The notes under the pieces are model-generated. The model was not told where the DNA came from. It saw nothing but the letters and a program-made list of their open reading frames with translations, and did not search any database. Source: Ascidia mentula (lineage: Eukaryota; Chordata; Ascidiacea; Phlebobranchia; Ascidiidae). From it: DNA of 64,000 bases. The stretch is from contig OX387204.1 of NCBI GenBank assembly GCA_947561715.1, positions 5,585,001 through 5,649,000 on the forward strand, in the 5' to 3' direction. Positions within the stretch are counted from its first letter, which is position 1. Every line of letters starts with the position of its first letter. Positions 33,301 through 45,700 of this stretch are shown here, piece by piece. The position numbers and the translations under genes were made by a program.

Positions 33301-36123
33301 CATGTATGGGGTACCGGTTTCGATCTGCGACTCAATTATTGCATACCAAAGCTTCTGTGCTTTTATTGTCTTTCGAGCCTTGCCATCTTGTTCATATCTG
33401 AAAAAAAGTTTAGATTCTGCAGAAGTTGAGAACACCAAGAAATAGTCAAATAAAACTTAAATTACTACTGTAATAAAAGGATAAGTTGAGCCTGGCACCA
33501 TACCATATACAGCATAAGGAGCACGTAATGTTTGAATTGTTCTTACTGCTCGTAGAGCTTCTCAAACTTTTCTCCCCACGTGTCATACAGATTTCGAGCT
33601 TCATCGGGGCAGAACAGAGACCACATGCCATCAGATTCCACTCTCTTCATAAACAAATCTGGTATCCACAGAGCATAGAAAAGGTCTCTTGCACGGGACT
33701 CATCTTTGCCTGTGGAATATATTATTGCACTCAATGAGAATCCTTGAATTCAATAGCATAAATTGTGTTTATAATCAACAACAAACATACCCGTGTTTTT
33801 CTTTGCTTCCAGAAAGTCAAAAATATCAGCATGCCATGGTTCGAGGTAGATGGCAAATGCCCCCGGTCGCTATATGGACAGACAATCATTTCATTTGACA
33901 CAAAAATACATAATATATCAAAACAACAATGTACCTTGTTACCACCCTGGTCCACATATCTAGCTGTGTTGTTATATACTCTTAGCATGGGTAAAAGGCC
34001 ATTGGAATTTCCATTAGTCTACAAGTGATGAAACTAATAAAAAACTGTTTGCAAAGCTTTCAAACACTGTTGTATCAACTTACACCAGCAATGTAACTTC
34101 CCGATGCCCTGATGCAATGAATTGCTAGCCCAATTCCCCCAGCAGTTTTTGAAATCAAGGCACACTGTTTCAAGGTTTCGTATATTCCGTCAATGCTATC
34201 ATCAGACATCGTCAGTAGAAAGCAGCTGGGGAAAAATATTGTTTGTTTGAATTTTACGAATATGCTCACAGATGGGGTTCATTCAGGAAAGATTTAAACA
34301 TGTACAAAGTTGCAAAAGCCTGTTTCTCATTATGATGGGCATAACCCTGAGATACAGGTGTGAAAACTTTGGATATAATTTTTGATGATTTAAAACCAGT
34401 CATTTCAACTGCTTCGAAAGACTGGGGAACATCATCTTAGTCAACATTAGTCATTTATATTCCAGTAGGCCCTTTTAAAGATTATTACAAACTTTTTCAG
34501 GATTTAAAAAAGCAGACATAAAATGTAAAGTGACTTAATTGTGACACTAAATAGTGGCCTACAATCACTTTATAAGATACCTAGACATTTGTGGTCTGTT
34601 CGTTCCAGCATTAAACAGAGTAGGGGAAGCGTGGGTAAACCATTTCTCAGATAAGAGGGTGTAGGTCTGCAAGAAGAATAAAGCCAGTAACTAAATATGG
34701 AAATAAAAGTTGAGCATCAATTTTTTCTCTATTTTACCTCTAAAACTGCGTCAATATTATCCTGATGAATGCCAATAGCAACACGCATTAGCATGTGCTG
34801 TGGACGTTCAGCAACTTTACCATTTAATTTCAGAAGGTATGACCGCTCCAATGTCTAAAAGAAAATGTTTTGAAGTAATTTTTTTCAATTGTTTTGAAGG
34901 GACGTTCAATACATGTGAAAAGGTATATACCTTGAAACCAAAGAAGTTATAGCTGAAATCCCGGTCGTAAATAATTGCAGAGTTAAGGCGCTGTAAAAAG
35001 AAGAAACATTACTTTCATTGTGTGTGGTTTCAGTTTTAACAAAGTGAAGCTGTTCTAACCTCTTTGTGTTGCTGAATAATATCATATGTTTTCTTTGAAA
35101 TAAGTGGTGAGTGCTTTTCATTCCTGGGATTGATATATTCATACAAGTCTTTCATAACAGCTGTAAAACAATAGCGTATATCTTGCAAGCTTTAGCATCA
35201 TTGTCGATATTACAACCCACAGCAACATAAGGTACATGGAAAAATTGCTATGATTTTATGCAAATAATACCAGAAAAGGATCCCTGATAAATTTCGGCCA
35301 ACTGATTTTACCGCTAAAGATCTTTTTGGTCTCCTTGTGTAAGTTAGATACAGCAAGACGAGCTGCAAGAACAGCATAGTCGGGATGGGTGGTGGTCATA
35401 TGGGCTGCGGTTTCTGCAGCTAATGTATCCAACTCAACTGTGGTAACTCCCTCATAAATTCCATTGATTACTTTCATTGTTATCTTGGCCTAAAAAATAA
35501 AGTCGGTCATAACAAAAATACAGAACCAATTGAACAATTCTAGTCAATGGGTAGCTGGAAAAAAGTATCATGTGCAATAGATATTTCCTCAAGCAATAAA
35601 ATTCCAAATTTTTTCCAGCAATTCGCACAGAAATAAATTGAATAATACATCAACATAAAAAAAAAACATATCCTAAACCATACAATTAATGCCGTCAAAA
35701 AATGCTAAACACAAACTAATTGATAGGAGTCAAGGACTACCACACAAACTATATGTAAACTTTCCAATTTGCTCCCATCCACTGTTGCCACATGATAGCT
35801 AACATTATTTGAGTATAAAAAACATGTGGTAGGCCTATTTAGAAACAATGCACAAAAAAAGTAAACAAAACTATTTGTTCTACTAACTGGATCAACGAAA
35901 TCCATGTTGAGTCCATAGCAAAGTTTGGAGACCCTCGATGTTATTTTGTCAAACATAACTCGCTCCTTGCGCCCATCTAAAATGTGATAAGACGTTGTTT
36001 TAAAAATTACTTGTCATATCATTTTTGAAACATTATAGGCTTTATTAAAACAATCTTGTATATACAGGACACAGCTACTGATAATAAAATAAATAATGAC
36101 ATACCTCTTTTGTATACAAACAT
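30344..36123 (-). CDS. RRM1: Ribonucleoside-diphosphate reductase large subunit
   Basis: Class Ia ribonucleotide reductase alpha subunit; converts NDPs to dNDPs with RRM2 (family knowledge). It starts [19 protein letters not shown] (ATP cone; exon 1 is 36105-36123). Active-site features are [13 protein letters not shown] followed by SSCFLL (redox Cys), [10 protein letters not shown] (the N-x-C-x-E catalytic triad), [14 protein letters not shown], and the C-terminal CxxC in DECLMCSG, followed by the stop at 30344-30346. The exons are numerous (over 15) and in phase. One intron (30591-30701) uses a GC donor. Introns contain a 22-bp hairpin (31035-31105) and a 538-bp MITE (31844-32381). The 5' flank has two E2F-like sites, fitting S-phase control. 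Confidence 0.96.
31035..31105. repeat. Intronic inverted repeat (hairpin) in RRM1
   Basis: Arms AAGCTGCAGACAGATG (left, 31043-31058) and CATCTGTCTGCAGCTT (right) extend to 22-24 bp with TTGTGTA/TACACAA at the base. The 25-base loop contains a second small palindrome GACCTAAAAGGTC. No target duplication was seen; it may be a fold-back element remnant. Confidence 0.85.
31844..32381. mobile_element. 538-bp MITE in an RRM1 intron
   Basis: Perfect 14-bp inverted ends AGCCCGTTTACATG, with TA on both sides (31842-31843 and 32382-32383). Subterminal GAAGCGAAT/GCGAATTCG motifs are repeated. There is no coding frame. The TA target fits Tc1/mariner-like or ISL2EU-like elements; the superfamily is not certain. 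Confidence 0.85.
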
Positions 36124-36310
36124 CTTGGCTTAGCAGGGAAATGTCAAGTGATAAACCAAGTGATAACCAGGAAAACAAAACCGACAGTATACGTCTAACA
36201 GCCACGAAACGAAATGAAAACACGTGAGGCTCACAGAGAATGAGAAATATCCGAACAAACTTGCCGCCCCTGGTTTAAATTTTTGGATTGTTTTTTCGAT
36301 TCAACTCGTA

Positions 36311-36338
36311 TTTGGCGCCAAGGAAATTTTGCGCCAAA
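36311..36338. promoter_or_regulatory. Paired E2F-type sites upstream of RRM1
   Basis: TTTGGCGCCAA (36311-36321) and TTTTGCGCCAAA (36327-36338) match the TTTSGCGC E2F consensus and lie about 190-215 bases upstream of the RRM1 start codon. RRM1 is a known S-phase/E2F target in animals. Confidence 0.65.
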
Positions 36339-36732
36339 CCCTGTTACATACCTGTCAATCACTCAACCATTTTCAACAATTTTACAGATAAAAAAATCAA
36401 CAGGGATGGCCTTCAGAAATTTGGTACATTATTTACGATTTTCTAGTCACATCAAAATAAATTCGTGAAAAGACTTGGTAATTTAAATAAGCGCTATTTT
36501 AGAATAACACACTTTAAAAAAATAATGCATGTATTTTGTTATTTTTGTAAAAAAAAAATGATGAAATTTCCGATAAAACTGTAATAATATTTATGGTTCC
36601 GACTTCGCATCATGAATGGCCTGACGTCACAATGTTGCAGGTAGGTATGCATTGGTTTGGTGAAAAAACAATAAACTGCACCGGATGAACCAAGCCACCC
36701 TGGTAGGTTGTCGATCAATAACCGTATCTGTA

Positions 36733-36799
36733 GTTGCTGAGCAAAACTTTTTTAGTCAATCTTTCAGACAGCTCTTTTAAAAAAGTTTTGCTCAGCAAC
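36733..36799. repeat. Perfect 22-bp hairpin inside the 777-bp element
   Basis: Left arm 36733-36754 (starts GTTGCTGAGCAAAAC) and right arm 36778-36799 are exact reverse complements around a 23-base loop. Confidence 0.95.
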
Positions 36800-36995
36800 T
36801 GCATGACTTGGATAGGAGTTCTTCAACAAAACGCGTGTAGCGCTACGGTAACTCCTTTTTGGGGAAATTTCAAGTTTAGACAAAACAGAATTTGTCAAAG
36901 AATATATGTATCAGGCAGTAAAAACGTAGATACGACCAGGCAAAGAAAAACGTCTGCAATTAACTGCAACTAACGCGCCTGTTAGTCATGTGGGC

Positions 36996-37096
36996 TTGGT
37001 GTGCGCTTTTACTGCCAACAGATAAACTTTAGGGTCCGTCTACTGTTATTTTCTTTGTGATAAGGAATTAATCGCCGCGATAAAAGCGCACACCAA
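36996..37096. repeat. 16-bp inverted repeat inside the 777-bp element
   Basis: TTGGTGTGCGCTTTTA (36996-37011) and its exact reverse complement (37081-37096) are separated by 69 bases. This may mark an older nested element. Confidence 0.85.
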
Positions 37097-37773
37097 AGCC
37101 TGTCAAACGAAGTTGCTGCCAAACGCGCTAGGTGCCGTTACCTCCAGACGTTTTTCCCTTCCCAAACGTTAATTACCGTTTTTAGTGCTTGATACACATA
37201 TTAATCGACAATTTGTTTTGGCTAAACTTAAAACTTTTCCCGCAAAAGGATGTTTCGCTGCGTTACATATGTTTTATGGCAAAACTCCTATCTTCACCAA
37301 TGCATTTTCTGTCAATTTTTACCTGCAGCATTGTGACGTCAGACCCATTGATGACTCGAAGTCGGAACCATTAAATTGCAATGTTTTGTATCTAAAATCA
37401 AAATTGATATTTACTGATAATTGTTTATGAAATACACTTTTGTCCTTTTACGGTTGACTGCCGGCAATTGATTGACAGCTGAACAGAACCGACATCGACA
37501 TTCTTGCCATGTTCTGTTTTACTTGTGCTAGGTTTGGAAGTAACTTCAGAAATAGATATTCGTAGCTTAATTATGCATGTTTAGTATTCGGTGTATAAAA
37601 TAATGCGACATCAAATTATTCTTTGTCATATACTTTGACCAATTATATTATACATGGACATAGATATGGCTGTTAGACCATTGCTGCAATTATAAATAAA
37701 TGCTTTATTGTGCATTTAAAGGTTTTTTTAACTTAAACTGTCAAAGACATCAGAACTTTGTATAGACGTAGAC

Positions 37774-40565
37774 ATGGCCTCAATATTGGGATGGTTACGT
37801 GGAGTATCATCAGTGATGTTTCTGATGATAAGTTGCTTTTGTGGGACCATTTTTATTTATGGTCCAATTTATCCATTAATGTTTTTATGGCCTTGGCTTT
37901 ACAGAAGAGTTGTTGAAATCATAGGATCAATGTGGCAGACCTCAATTGTGGTAAGTGTATGAGCAAATGATTGTTTTAACTTAGTGTTCTTTAAAATTAA
38001 ACACATGCTTTATAACCTGTTTTTGTTTCATGTTCGGCTCAATAAAGGGTGTTTGTGGTAAGTTTTTTTGTATGTTGCTATGGAACATTTGTTGCTTGTA
38101 ATGATTCCTCCAATTTTTTAGAAAAGATATGGAACATACGAATGGTGGTTACTGGTGATGCTGTTGATCGTCATGAAAAAACTGTTATTCTAATGAATCA
38201 TCGAACCAGATTGGACTGGCTTTACTTCTTTTCCTATGTGTTCCATGCTAAAATCTTAAATCGTCACAAAATAGCCCTAAAGTCCATACTGAAGTGGATA
38301 CCAGGGCTTGGTAAGTAATTGTTTAACAAATGTTTTATCTTAAATAACACTAAAAAAAAATATATATTATGTAGGTTGGGCAATGCAAACTGCAGCTTAT
38401 ATTTTTTTGGATCGCAATTGGGAGGCTGATCAAAAACACATAAACCGAATTTTGAGCTACTTTGTCGAGCTTGATTCCAAACCGAACATTTTGTTCTTTC
38501 CAGAAGGTAAAAGATTGAGATTTTGGGCTGCATTAGATTTTTAAAAATAAGTTTGCTGTATTTCTGCTGTAATATTGTTTTATCTTTTTTGCTGCTTATG
38601 CCATTGTATTTTTGATGTGAATTGTTCATCTAGTCTACATTGTTGCACGCATATACTAGTGAAGCAGCAACTAATTGTGAAATTAAATAAGATTTAATTT
38701 TAGTGAAGTATTTTGACTTGCAGGAACTGATTTAAGTAAAGATAACGTAAGAAAAAGCAAGGAATTTGCGAAGAAAAATGATCTTCCCGAGTTTGACTAT
38801 GTATTGCAGCCGCGAAAAAAGGGCTTCACTCATTTTGTGAACACCTTGCGTAACAGTAAGTTTATCGTGACGCTATTGCGAGTTGATGAGCTTCTGCTGT
38901 TTTTTTCCATGGCTGTGTGTTGTGTGTGTATGTTTTGCATCCACGTAGCATTTCCGTGGTTGTTGCGGCTTATGAGCCTATCCTGAGTAATCAATCCACC
39001 CATAACGTCACTTCAGCATGATTAATGCAAAACATATGAAGAGTCGATTTTTCTGTTCGGTTTAATATCGAGCATTTTCGCCCTTGCTGAACATGTTCTG
39101 TAGATCAGTTATCCGCATTCGAAAGTAAACCAAACCTATTAATGCTACAGCACCGATTAAAAACTCCTAAGTTGAACTACTAAATTGTGATGAATTCAGT
39201 TAGTGAACAGTCATGTTCTCTTTTGCCTATTTTACGCCCCAAACTTAGTAACGTTATAAGCAGCATAACACAAAGGTATGTATTTCACTATTTCTTTGTC
39301 TCCAGTTAGCGGCATTCAGGCCGTGCATGATGTAACGATAGCCTTTCCCAAAAACATCCCCCAGAACGAGGTAGATATACTGAAGGGCGATGCACCGAAG
39401 GAAGTCCACTTTCATATCAAGCGGTATCCAATTGACAAGGTACTAAGCAAACACTATTACTTGAAATTCTAAATGCGTTTCTAGAAGTTGTTCTACAGAC
39501 AGTTGCTTAGTTACTGCTAGCCTAGGTACTTATTCAACACTTACGACAGTGTGTTTAGCCACAATTAATTTAGTTCAGTCCAAAGGTTTAAATAAAAACC
39601 GTATCCAAAATTTTCAGTTTGTGGTGTTTCAAGATACACTGAACGAACTTGTAGCGCATATTTGTCCCACTGTGTATCAACGAGAACTTGCCCAAACATT
39701 TCCCTGTCATATGGCTTCGGGCGCAAATTTAACGTTATTGACTTGGTCATAGGCGTCGATTTTTTAACGTTTTGGAAAATATTAAGGGTGACTTTTCCAT
39801 GTTTCAAAAACACGCAAAAAACATTTCGTCAGTCGTTTCGCCATAAACATCGGTAAACGACGCAAATTCCGTTTCGTGTCACTTTGTTACGTAACAATCC
39901 ACTTGTGTTTGTCGTGGTTGTGACGATGATAATGCGTTTAAAACTAGCTTAACGCATAGCATAGTGTATGTTGTTTTTCTGACAATTATTTTTAATTTAA
40001 ACGAAATTCAGGGGTGACAATGCATACATTGTCATCCCTGTTTGTTTGTGAGGGGTGACCTGTCACCCTAGTTACACCTATGGACTTGGTTTGCTGTGAA
40101 AATAGCTCCGTAATCCTATCCACGAATTCGCAGCTTCCAGAGGGCGACGAAGAGCTCGGCGACTGGTGTCAACACCGATGGGGCGAAAAAGAAGAATTAC
40201 TTCGCGAATACTACGCAGCCGAACCTTCGGCGCGCAAATTCAAGTCCAACAAAACCCCGCCCTTTCATGCGCGAACCTTTCTTCTCTGGTTCGCTCTGTT
40301 CGCATGGCTGTTAGTAACGGCATTGTGTATTTACGCCGTCGTGGTAAGCCCGTTTATGCGGTGGTACATGTTTATGACGGTTATGCTCAACCTCGCTCAA
40401 GGGATAATGATGGGAGGTTCTGATAAGTTCGAATTGTTCTGGTACGAGCAGATGCACAAACCAGCAAGCAAATGGGGAAAGCATAAATACGGCATTGGGG
40501 GCTCTGGTGACGCCTCGGTGTCCGGAAAGCCGTACAGCAACCCATACGACAAATACCTTCGTTAA
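37774..40565 (+). CDS. LCLAT1: Lysocardiolipin acyltransferase 1 (ALCAT1/AGPAT8-like)
   Basis: ER/mitochondria-associated membrane acyltransferase that re-acylates lysocardiolipin and other lysophospholipids (family knowledge). Seven exons join in phase to 401 residues: 37774-37950, 38048-38057 (a 10-nt microexon), 38122-38310, 38375-38506, 38724-38855, 39306-39439 and 40134-40565. Exon 1 encodes a membrane segment (MFLMISCFCGTIFIYGPIY). Acyltransferase motif I is NHRTRLDW (His89/Asp94) and motif III is FPEGTD. Later landmarks are GWAMQTAAYIFLDRNW, AVHDVTIAFPKNIPQ, HFHIKRYPID and WCQHRWGEKEELL, then two C-terminal hydrophobic segments. AATAAA is at 40705-40710. The last intron carries a 335-bp MITE. 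It is divergent from RRM1, with a 1.65-kb gap. Confidence 0.93.
39748..40082. mobile_element. 335-bp hAT-type MITE, copy 2, in the last LCLAT1 intron
   Basis: Starts CATAGGCGTCGATTTTTTAA and ends CACCTATG, with a perfect 8-bp duplication GACTTGGT (39740-39747 and 40083-40090). It shares nearly its whole length with 23788-24105. Its right end has a short extra GGGGTGACCTGTCACCC segment. Confidence 0.93.
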
Positions 40566-42725
40566 ATTAAATGTGGTTTCGTTTGGTGGCGTTTCCAGAT
40601 CCAACTGCCGAAATAGGTTGTTTAGTTATTTAATTAATAGCAATATTATACTAAGCCGGAATTGGCCCGGTGAAAATGTACTTGAATCAAGTCCTGTATT
40701 TCAAAATAAATTATACTTTCCTAAATTGCTGCAAACACGCATATCTATTTGAAGTTTCACCCTTCTGCTACTGTTTTTTTATTTTTGTCACTGCTACGTT
40801 TCGTATATTGTTATCGGTTTGTACTTTCTGTAGGGTGTTTTTTGCTGCTGCTGTATATACCCAGTATTTTTCTCTTGTCAAAAGTGCTGCACGGCTTATC
40901 AAACTTCCACAACGGCAAAGGGCGCATTTAAAACGTTCAACCAACAAATAATGAAATGTTGCAAAATTTTTCTGCACGTTTTGGCTGCGACGCGGTCAGC
41001 TGTTTTTACTCAGCCCAAAATAACGATTTGATCCGCCATCACACTTGCTTCAGCTCTTGCTCCGGGCGTAGATTTGTCAGAATAGTTGCACGAAAACGCA
41101 TGCTTTAAAATAACTAAGATCCTCGCTAAGAAATTCTTCACACAGGTTTATCGACCCTTATTCTATGGAGTTGATATTTCCTACAAAACTAAAATGTCTT
41201 TTCAAAATTGTGTTCTTGAAATGATGCATTGCCATATGTAGATCTGGGTTAGGACAAAACTTGATTAGCTTTAGTGTGTATCATATTGTTGTATGCGATA
41301 CCCCGTGGATGTCGAATCGGAGAAGTATTTTTTTCGTTTGTATTTTTTAGCATTTTGTGTCGAAAGTCACATCGACGAATGTTTGAAACTGCACGATCGG
41401 ATGATTTAATCGTTTTTTCATTTACCATCACTGTTCTTGATTGAAGATGTTTATGCAAGACTGTATAAGTATCGATCTGTGCTGCTTTTTGACGAATCGT
41501 AATAGCAGTCTGCAAAACTTGTTCTCCTGTTAAGAAGCTCTGTATGTTTATTGTGGCTATTTTGTTCATGTCAGTTTGCATTACTCCACGCAAAATCACG
41601 TCGTTAGCTATATCATGAAGTGCATTCGCTTTTTTAAACTACTCATGCTTGTAATTTTAGTTAAAATTGTTGGCTATGGGCTGTATAGGGCAGTTTGTCG
41701 CAACACATTGCCGTTGCACTGTCGCAATAAACTGTTCGATGTCGTTGGTTTCGTGAAACGATCCGACCTTTGTGAGTTAATTGTGTATGGCGCGACAATA
41801 CGTGTTGATAAAAGCAAGTTAGTTTATTCGTCAGTAAAATTGGCCCAAAATACCCATTGAGTTTCTCATGTGTTGAAACACATCGCAAGTGCTGTTAACC
41901 CTTTTAAAATATGTGATTGAAAGACAAGTAATTATTTTTTTCTGGCTGCGTTGGCTACCATACTTAACAGCAGTACACAGCTATGTCATGGGTTACAGAT
42001 GATTGCACTCATTGTGGGCACTGATAAGCACGTTAAAAACGACTGGCTTTATTGCGGAAATTAGCTCTCAAAATTTTCCATACGACGACAATGGCAACTA
42101 TTCTATGGCTCAATACCAACCCCATGTTAAAGATATGGAGAGCACCATATCTGGGCAACAGCTGATACCTCTATTGCGCTGTTACCAAGGTAACCGCGGT
42201 CCTCATGAAATTAACTGCGCGTTTGCCTTACCCAGTAAATATATGTCGACAGTACGACTTGTTTGCCTAATGAGCTTTCCGGGAGGTCAATATTTGTCGA
42301 GAAGTCACAAGGAGATGCCTTTAACAAAGGGAGAATCTGCGCATCTCACAAAACCGCAAGCCAGAAGGGCAACAAAGGTAGCTGTATATAACAAGCTCGT
42401 TTTTTAAGGAGTAAATGCCTTCGTGTCCGAAGAGACGTCGTTTTAGTAAACAGTGTTTTGATTATGTTTTCTAAATCGCTTTCTGTTTTTATCCCAGGAA
42501 CCAGCAATTGCGGTTTGATAGCACCAGATTTCCTGTAAACTCATTTACAACCGTGCGGAGTGTTGAATGGTGCCAGGTTTTGCTTCACAGCAATAAAGTT
42601 GTCGTTCGCAGACGTGATAGAATACACGAGGTTTGTTTTTCCTGGTGCAACGTTGAAATTCTAAACACAATAACTGTGTGATACTAGGCGACAAAAGCTT
42701 GTTTGTTACGTCACAGTTATAAGGG
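40566..42725. other. Intergenic between LCLAT1 and the LRRC74A-like gene
   Basis: About 2.1 kb with no recognised gene. Two frames of over 110 codons (41249-41599 minus; 42003-42407 plus) start with non-ATG codons and show no domain. No inverted-repeat element was found. Confidence 0.5.
41249..41599 (-). CDS. Unrecognised ORF, possible hypothetical protein
   Basis: About 110 codons; the first ATG gives MQTDMNKIATINIQSF. It is hydrophilic and basic, with no signal peptide, membrane segment or family signature. Its length exceeds most random frames in this AT-rich DNA, but there is no other support. Confidence 0.2.
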   Translation of the reverse strand: MILRGVMQTDMNKIATINIQSFLTGEQVLQTAITIRQKAAQIDTYTVLHKHLQSRTVMVNEKTIKSSDRAVSNIRRCDFRHKMLKNTNEKNTSPIRHPRGIAYNNMIHTKANQVLS

Positions 42726-45700
42726 ATGGATATTCAACATACTATTAGAGACCCTTGGCAACATGTTGGAAACATTCACATTGAAGAGCATAACAGGATA
42801 AATTTGGACATGGACAAGGAAGAAGAACTTGAGCCACAGCCAAAAAATGAGGATGATGTCGTTGAATCTGAAAAAGTATATTACAATTTCGTGTTGTATA
42901 TGTATATCAGTTGGCCAGTGTGTACAATCACCACGTAGCTGCTGTTTTCAGCTGTCTTGCGAAAACGTTATTTAACTACACATTGTTTTTATGTGTTTAG
43001 GACGATGATGAATCCAGCATCGATGAAACCGAACCCGAACCCGATCCTGAACCGACGGACGAGGAACTGTACGACACGGACTTGGAAGTCGAAGGTATAA
43101 AAAACATAAGTATTGAAACATTCAGGATCTTGAAGTATGCGAAACAGTTTTGAATATGTACATGTGACAGTTAGATGCTGGTACGTGCAGTTAACGGCGT
43201 TGAAACTTTGTGACAAAGCCTTTTTCGTAACCTGCGCCCGCCGGGCACATGTTAGTTTCGTTTTGTTTTATTATCTAGCCCTAGCCTGTTAGATGCCAAA
43301 TAGCAACAGGCAGTAAGTGGTGCATATGTAGCGTAATAGTCTTGATAAAACAAGGTATAGTTCAGTCCATGTCGTTTTTTTGCACTTGGTTGTCTGTCCT
43401 TTGCATTTCCTGGGCAAAATACAACACGCAGAGAAACGTGTAAAATTTATTTAGCTGTACTGTAAAGTCCTAGGTGATAAAACGTTTGAACAAAATAAAA
43501 TCCTTTTGAGAATTCAAAACGACGTTAAAACCGTTATATTTCCTTGCAGACTCTGGGAAGCAGACATACCGAGGCATGTCGGCTGAGGATGTTTATTATA
43601 AGTCATGTGAGGAGCTCGGGGTTGTTCCCGCTTCTTACTTCATCGCCCACCTCTACGATGATTTGATGAACATGAGTCACCACGGCTTGGGACCGAATGG
43701 AGTCAAGGCGATCGCGGCGCCTCTAGTGGTAAGAAGATACAAGTCTTCGTATATGTTTCAGTCTTTTCTGCGATTTTCAACTCTGGTTGGTCAGTGACGG
43801 TAATATTTTATTGTGTTTTTGTTTGTTGAAAGATAAACACGTCGATTTTGGAGTTGGACATCAGCGACAATTGGATGATGGCAGAGGGAATAAAGGACAT
43901 TTCCGACATGTTGATGGAAAACTGCTATATATCATCTTTGGTATACATGAACAACCGTTAAAATGTGAAACTATCCATTTTTGTGAAAAGTAGATGTCCA
44001 AATGTCCAACAAACGTTTGCTCATCGTATACTACAGCAGTAATATTTGTTATCCAAAACCAAACTTTTTTCCTATGAAAACAGGAGCTTAGTGCAGGGCT
44101 TCCCTTTTGTCAATACGAGTCAATACTTTCACAGAATGTTTCCTGCAACAAACTTGGATCAGAGGGTGCAAGACATTTGTCCGAAATGGTACAGGAAAAC
44201 ACAACACTCCGCACTCTCAACGTTTCGCGTAACGACTTTAAGGACACTGATGCCCAATACTTTGAAGAAGCCATGCGCCTAAACTTCAGATTGAAGGTGA
44301 GCGTTTTCATTCACGAAGTAACGGAGTTGTGGGTGTTGTGGTGTGATGTATTTCGCTTGTTGCTCAGGAGCTGGACTTAAGTGGGAACCAGTTTAGTCAA
44401 ATAGGAGGGGAGTGGTTAGGACAAGCCATCGCAGCCAACGAAGCCATCGAGAACCTGAACCTCAGCTGGAATCACTTGAGGTTAAGGGTACGTTCACTAA
44501 TATATTGAATCGGGTAATCACACTATATCACTTGCACTTACAACAAATATTCGACGATGTAAAATTAACAGCGCGTTGTCGAACAGCGCATAGTTGCATG
44601 GTAAAAGGTTTACATGTAGCCAAAGCAATTCATTGAAAAGTTAAGTTTCTTTGTCCATTATTCTCATACGCTTTTGCAAATGAAATTCGTCGTAAATAAG
44701 GTTTACTAATGCTAATGCAGACTTTTATAAGTTGATCAAGTAACGAACCTTAAGCCCTTCGTGTCCCCCTTTAGGGAGCTCTTGCCGTGTGTGCTGGTAT
44801 GAAATCGAACATTACTATCCGGACGCTGGACCTGTCGTGGAACGGATTCGCCGACGAGGGCGCTATGGCCATGGGTGAGGCGCTGAAGAGCAACAACACA
44901 CTCACTTGGCTCGATCTGAGCCACAACCGTATTACAGACAGAGGTTAGTAATTATAATTTACACTAAATTACGGAGCGAAATTTAATTATTTGGATGGTT
45001 TTATCGTGCATTTCCGCATTGACCGAACAGAAATACACAAGACGTATGTAACTGAACGGCATTTTGAACAGAAGCGTGTACTCAACAAAAAATGAATAAT
45101 AAAATATTGCTTTGACGGAAAATAGAATTAGCGTTTTCCTAATTGCGAGTTTTGATCATCAGACCCTAATAGATATTAAATTACCTTTGCTGGATTTGCA
45201 AAAATTTTCGAATTAGTTGATGTTTTTGACTGTATAGTGAAAAAGCAAACAATGCATACAGGCGCAATGCTGCTCGCCAAAGGGCTCGAACATAACGACA
45301 CATTAAGGACCTTGAGGATTGGAAATAATCCCATGGGTACTGAAGGCGCACTGGCGCTAATTAGAGCAATCAGAAAAAACGAAAAGTCTGCCATTGAAGA
45401 ACTTGATTTGGCTGTAAGTAAACTAAAATAAATACATTACTATCATTTACTATGGGAGCTTTAAATTCAGTCAAAAAGTTGCGACGTGTAAACTGATAAA
45501 GTAATTTTTTGATGTTGTTTACTCAGTTGCATGAAACTAAGGGATTGCAATGCTATTTTCAATTTTAGTCCTTTTGTATATATACCAACACACACAAGTT
45601 GACGAGTGTAATAATCGTCTAACGCCCTAATCGGGTAATCTCCGCTTGTGCAGGGAGTTCGGATAAACAAAGAATTCATGGATCTAGCTGAGCAAGTGCG

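Larger units (their letters stand above)
36594..37370. mobile_element. 777-bp Harbinger-type inverted-repeat element
   Basis: Ends TGGTTCCGACTTCG and CGAAGTCGGAACCA; the inverted similarity continues inward for about 80 bases (CTGACGTCACAATG, TGCAGGTA, ATGCATTGG). TTA flanks both sides (36591-36593 and 37371-37373), as expected for PIF/Harbinger. It has no transposase frame. Inside are a 22-bp perfect hairpin and a 16-bp inverted repeat. Confidence 0.8.

Noticed and set aside
42003..42407. 134-codon plus-strand frame between LCLAT1 and the LRRC74A-like gene
   Set aside because: Starts with TTG, has no recognisable domain and no splice-linked neighbours; kept only as part of the intergenic note.
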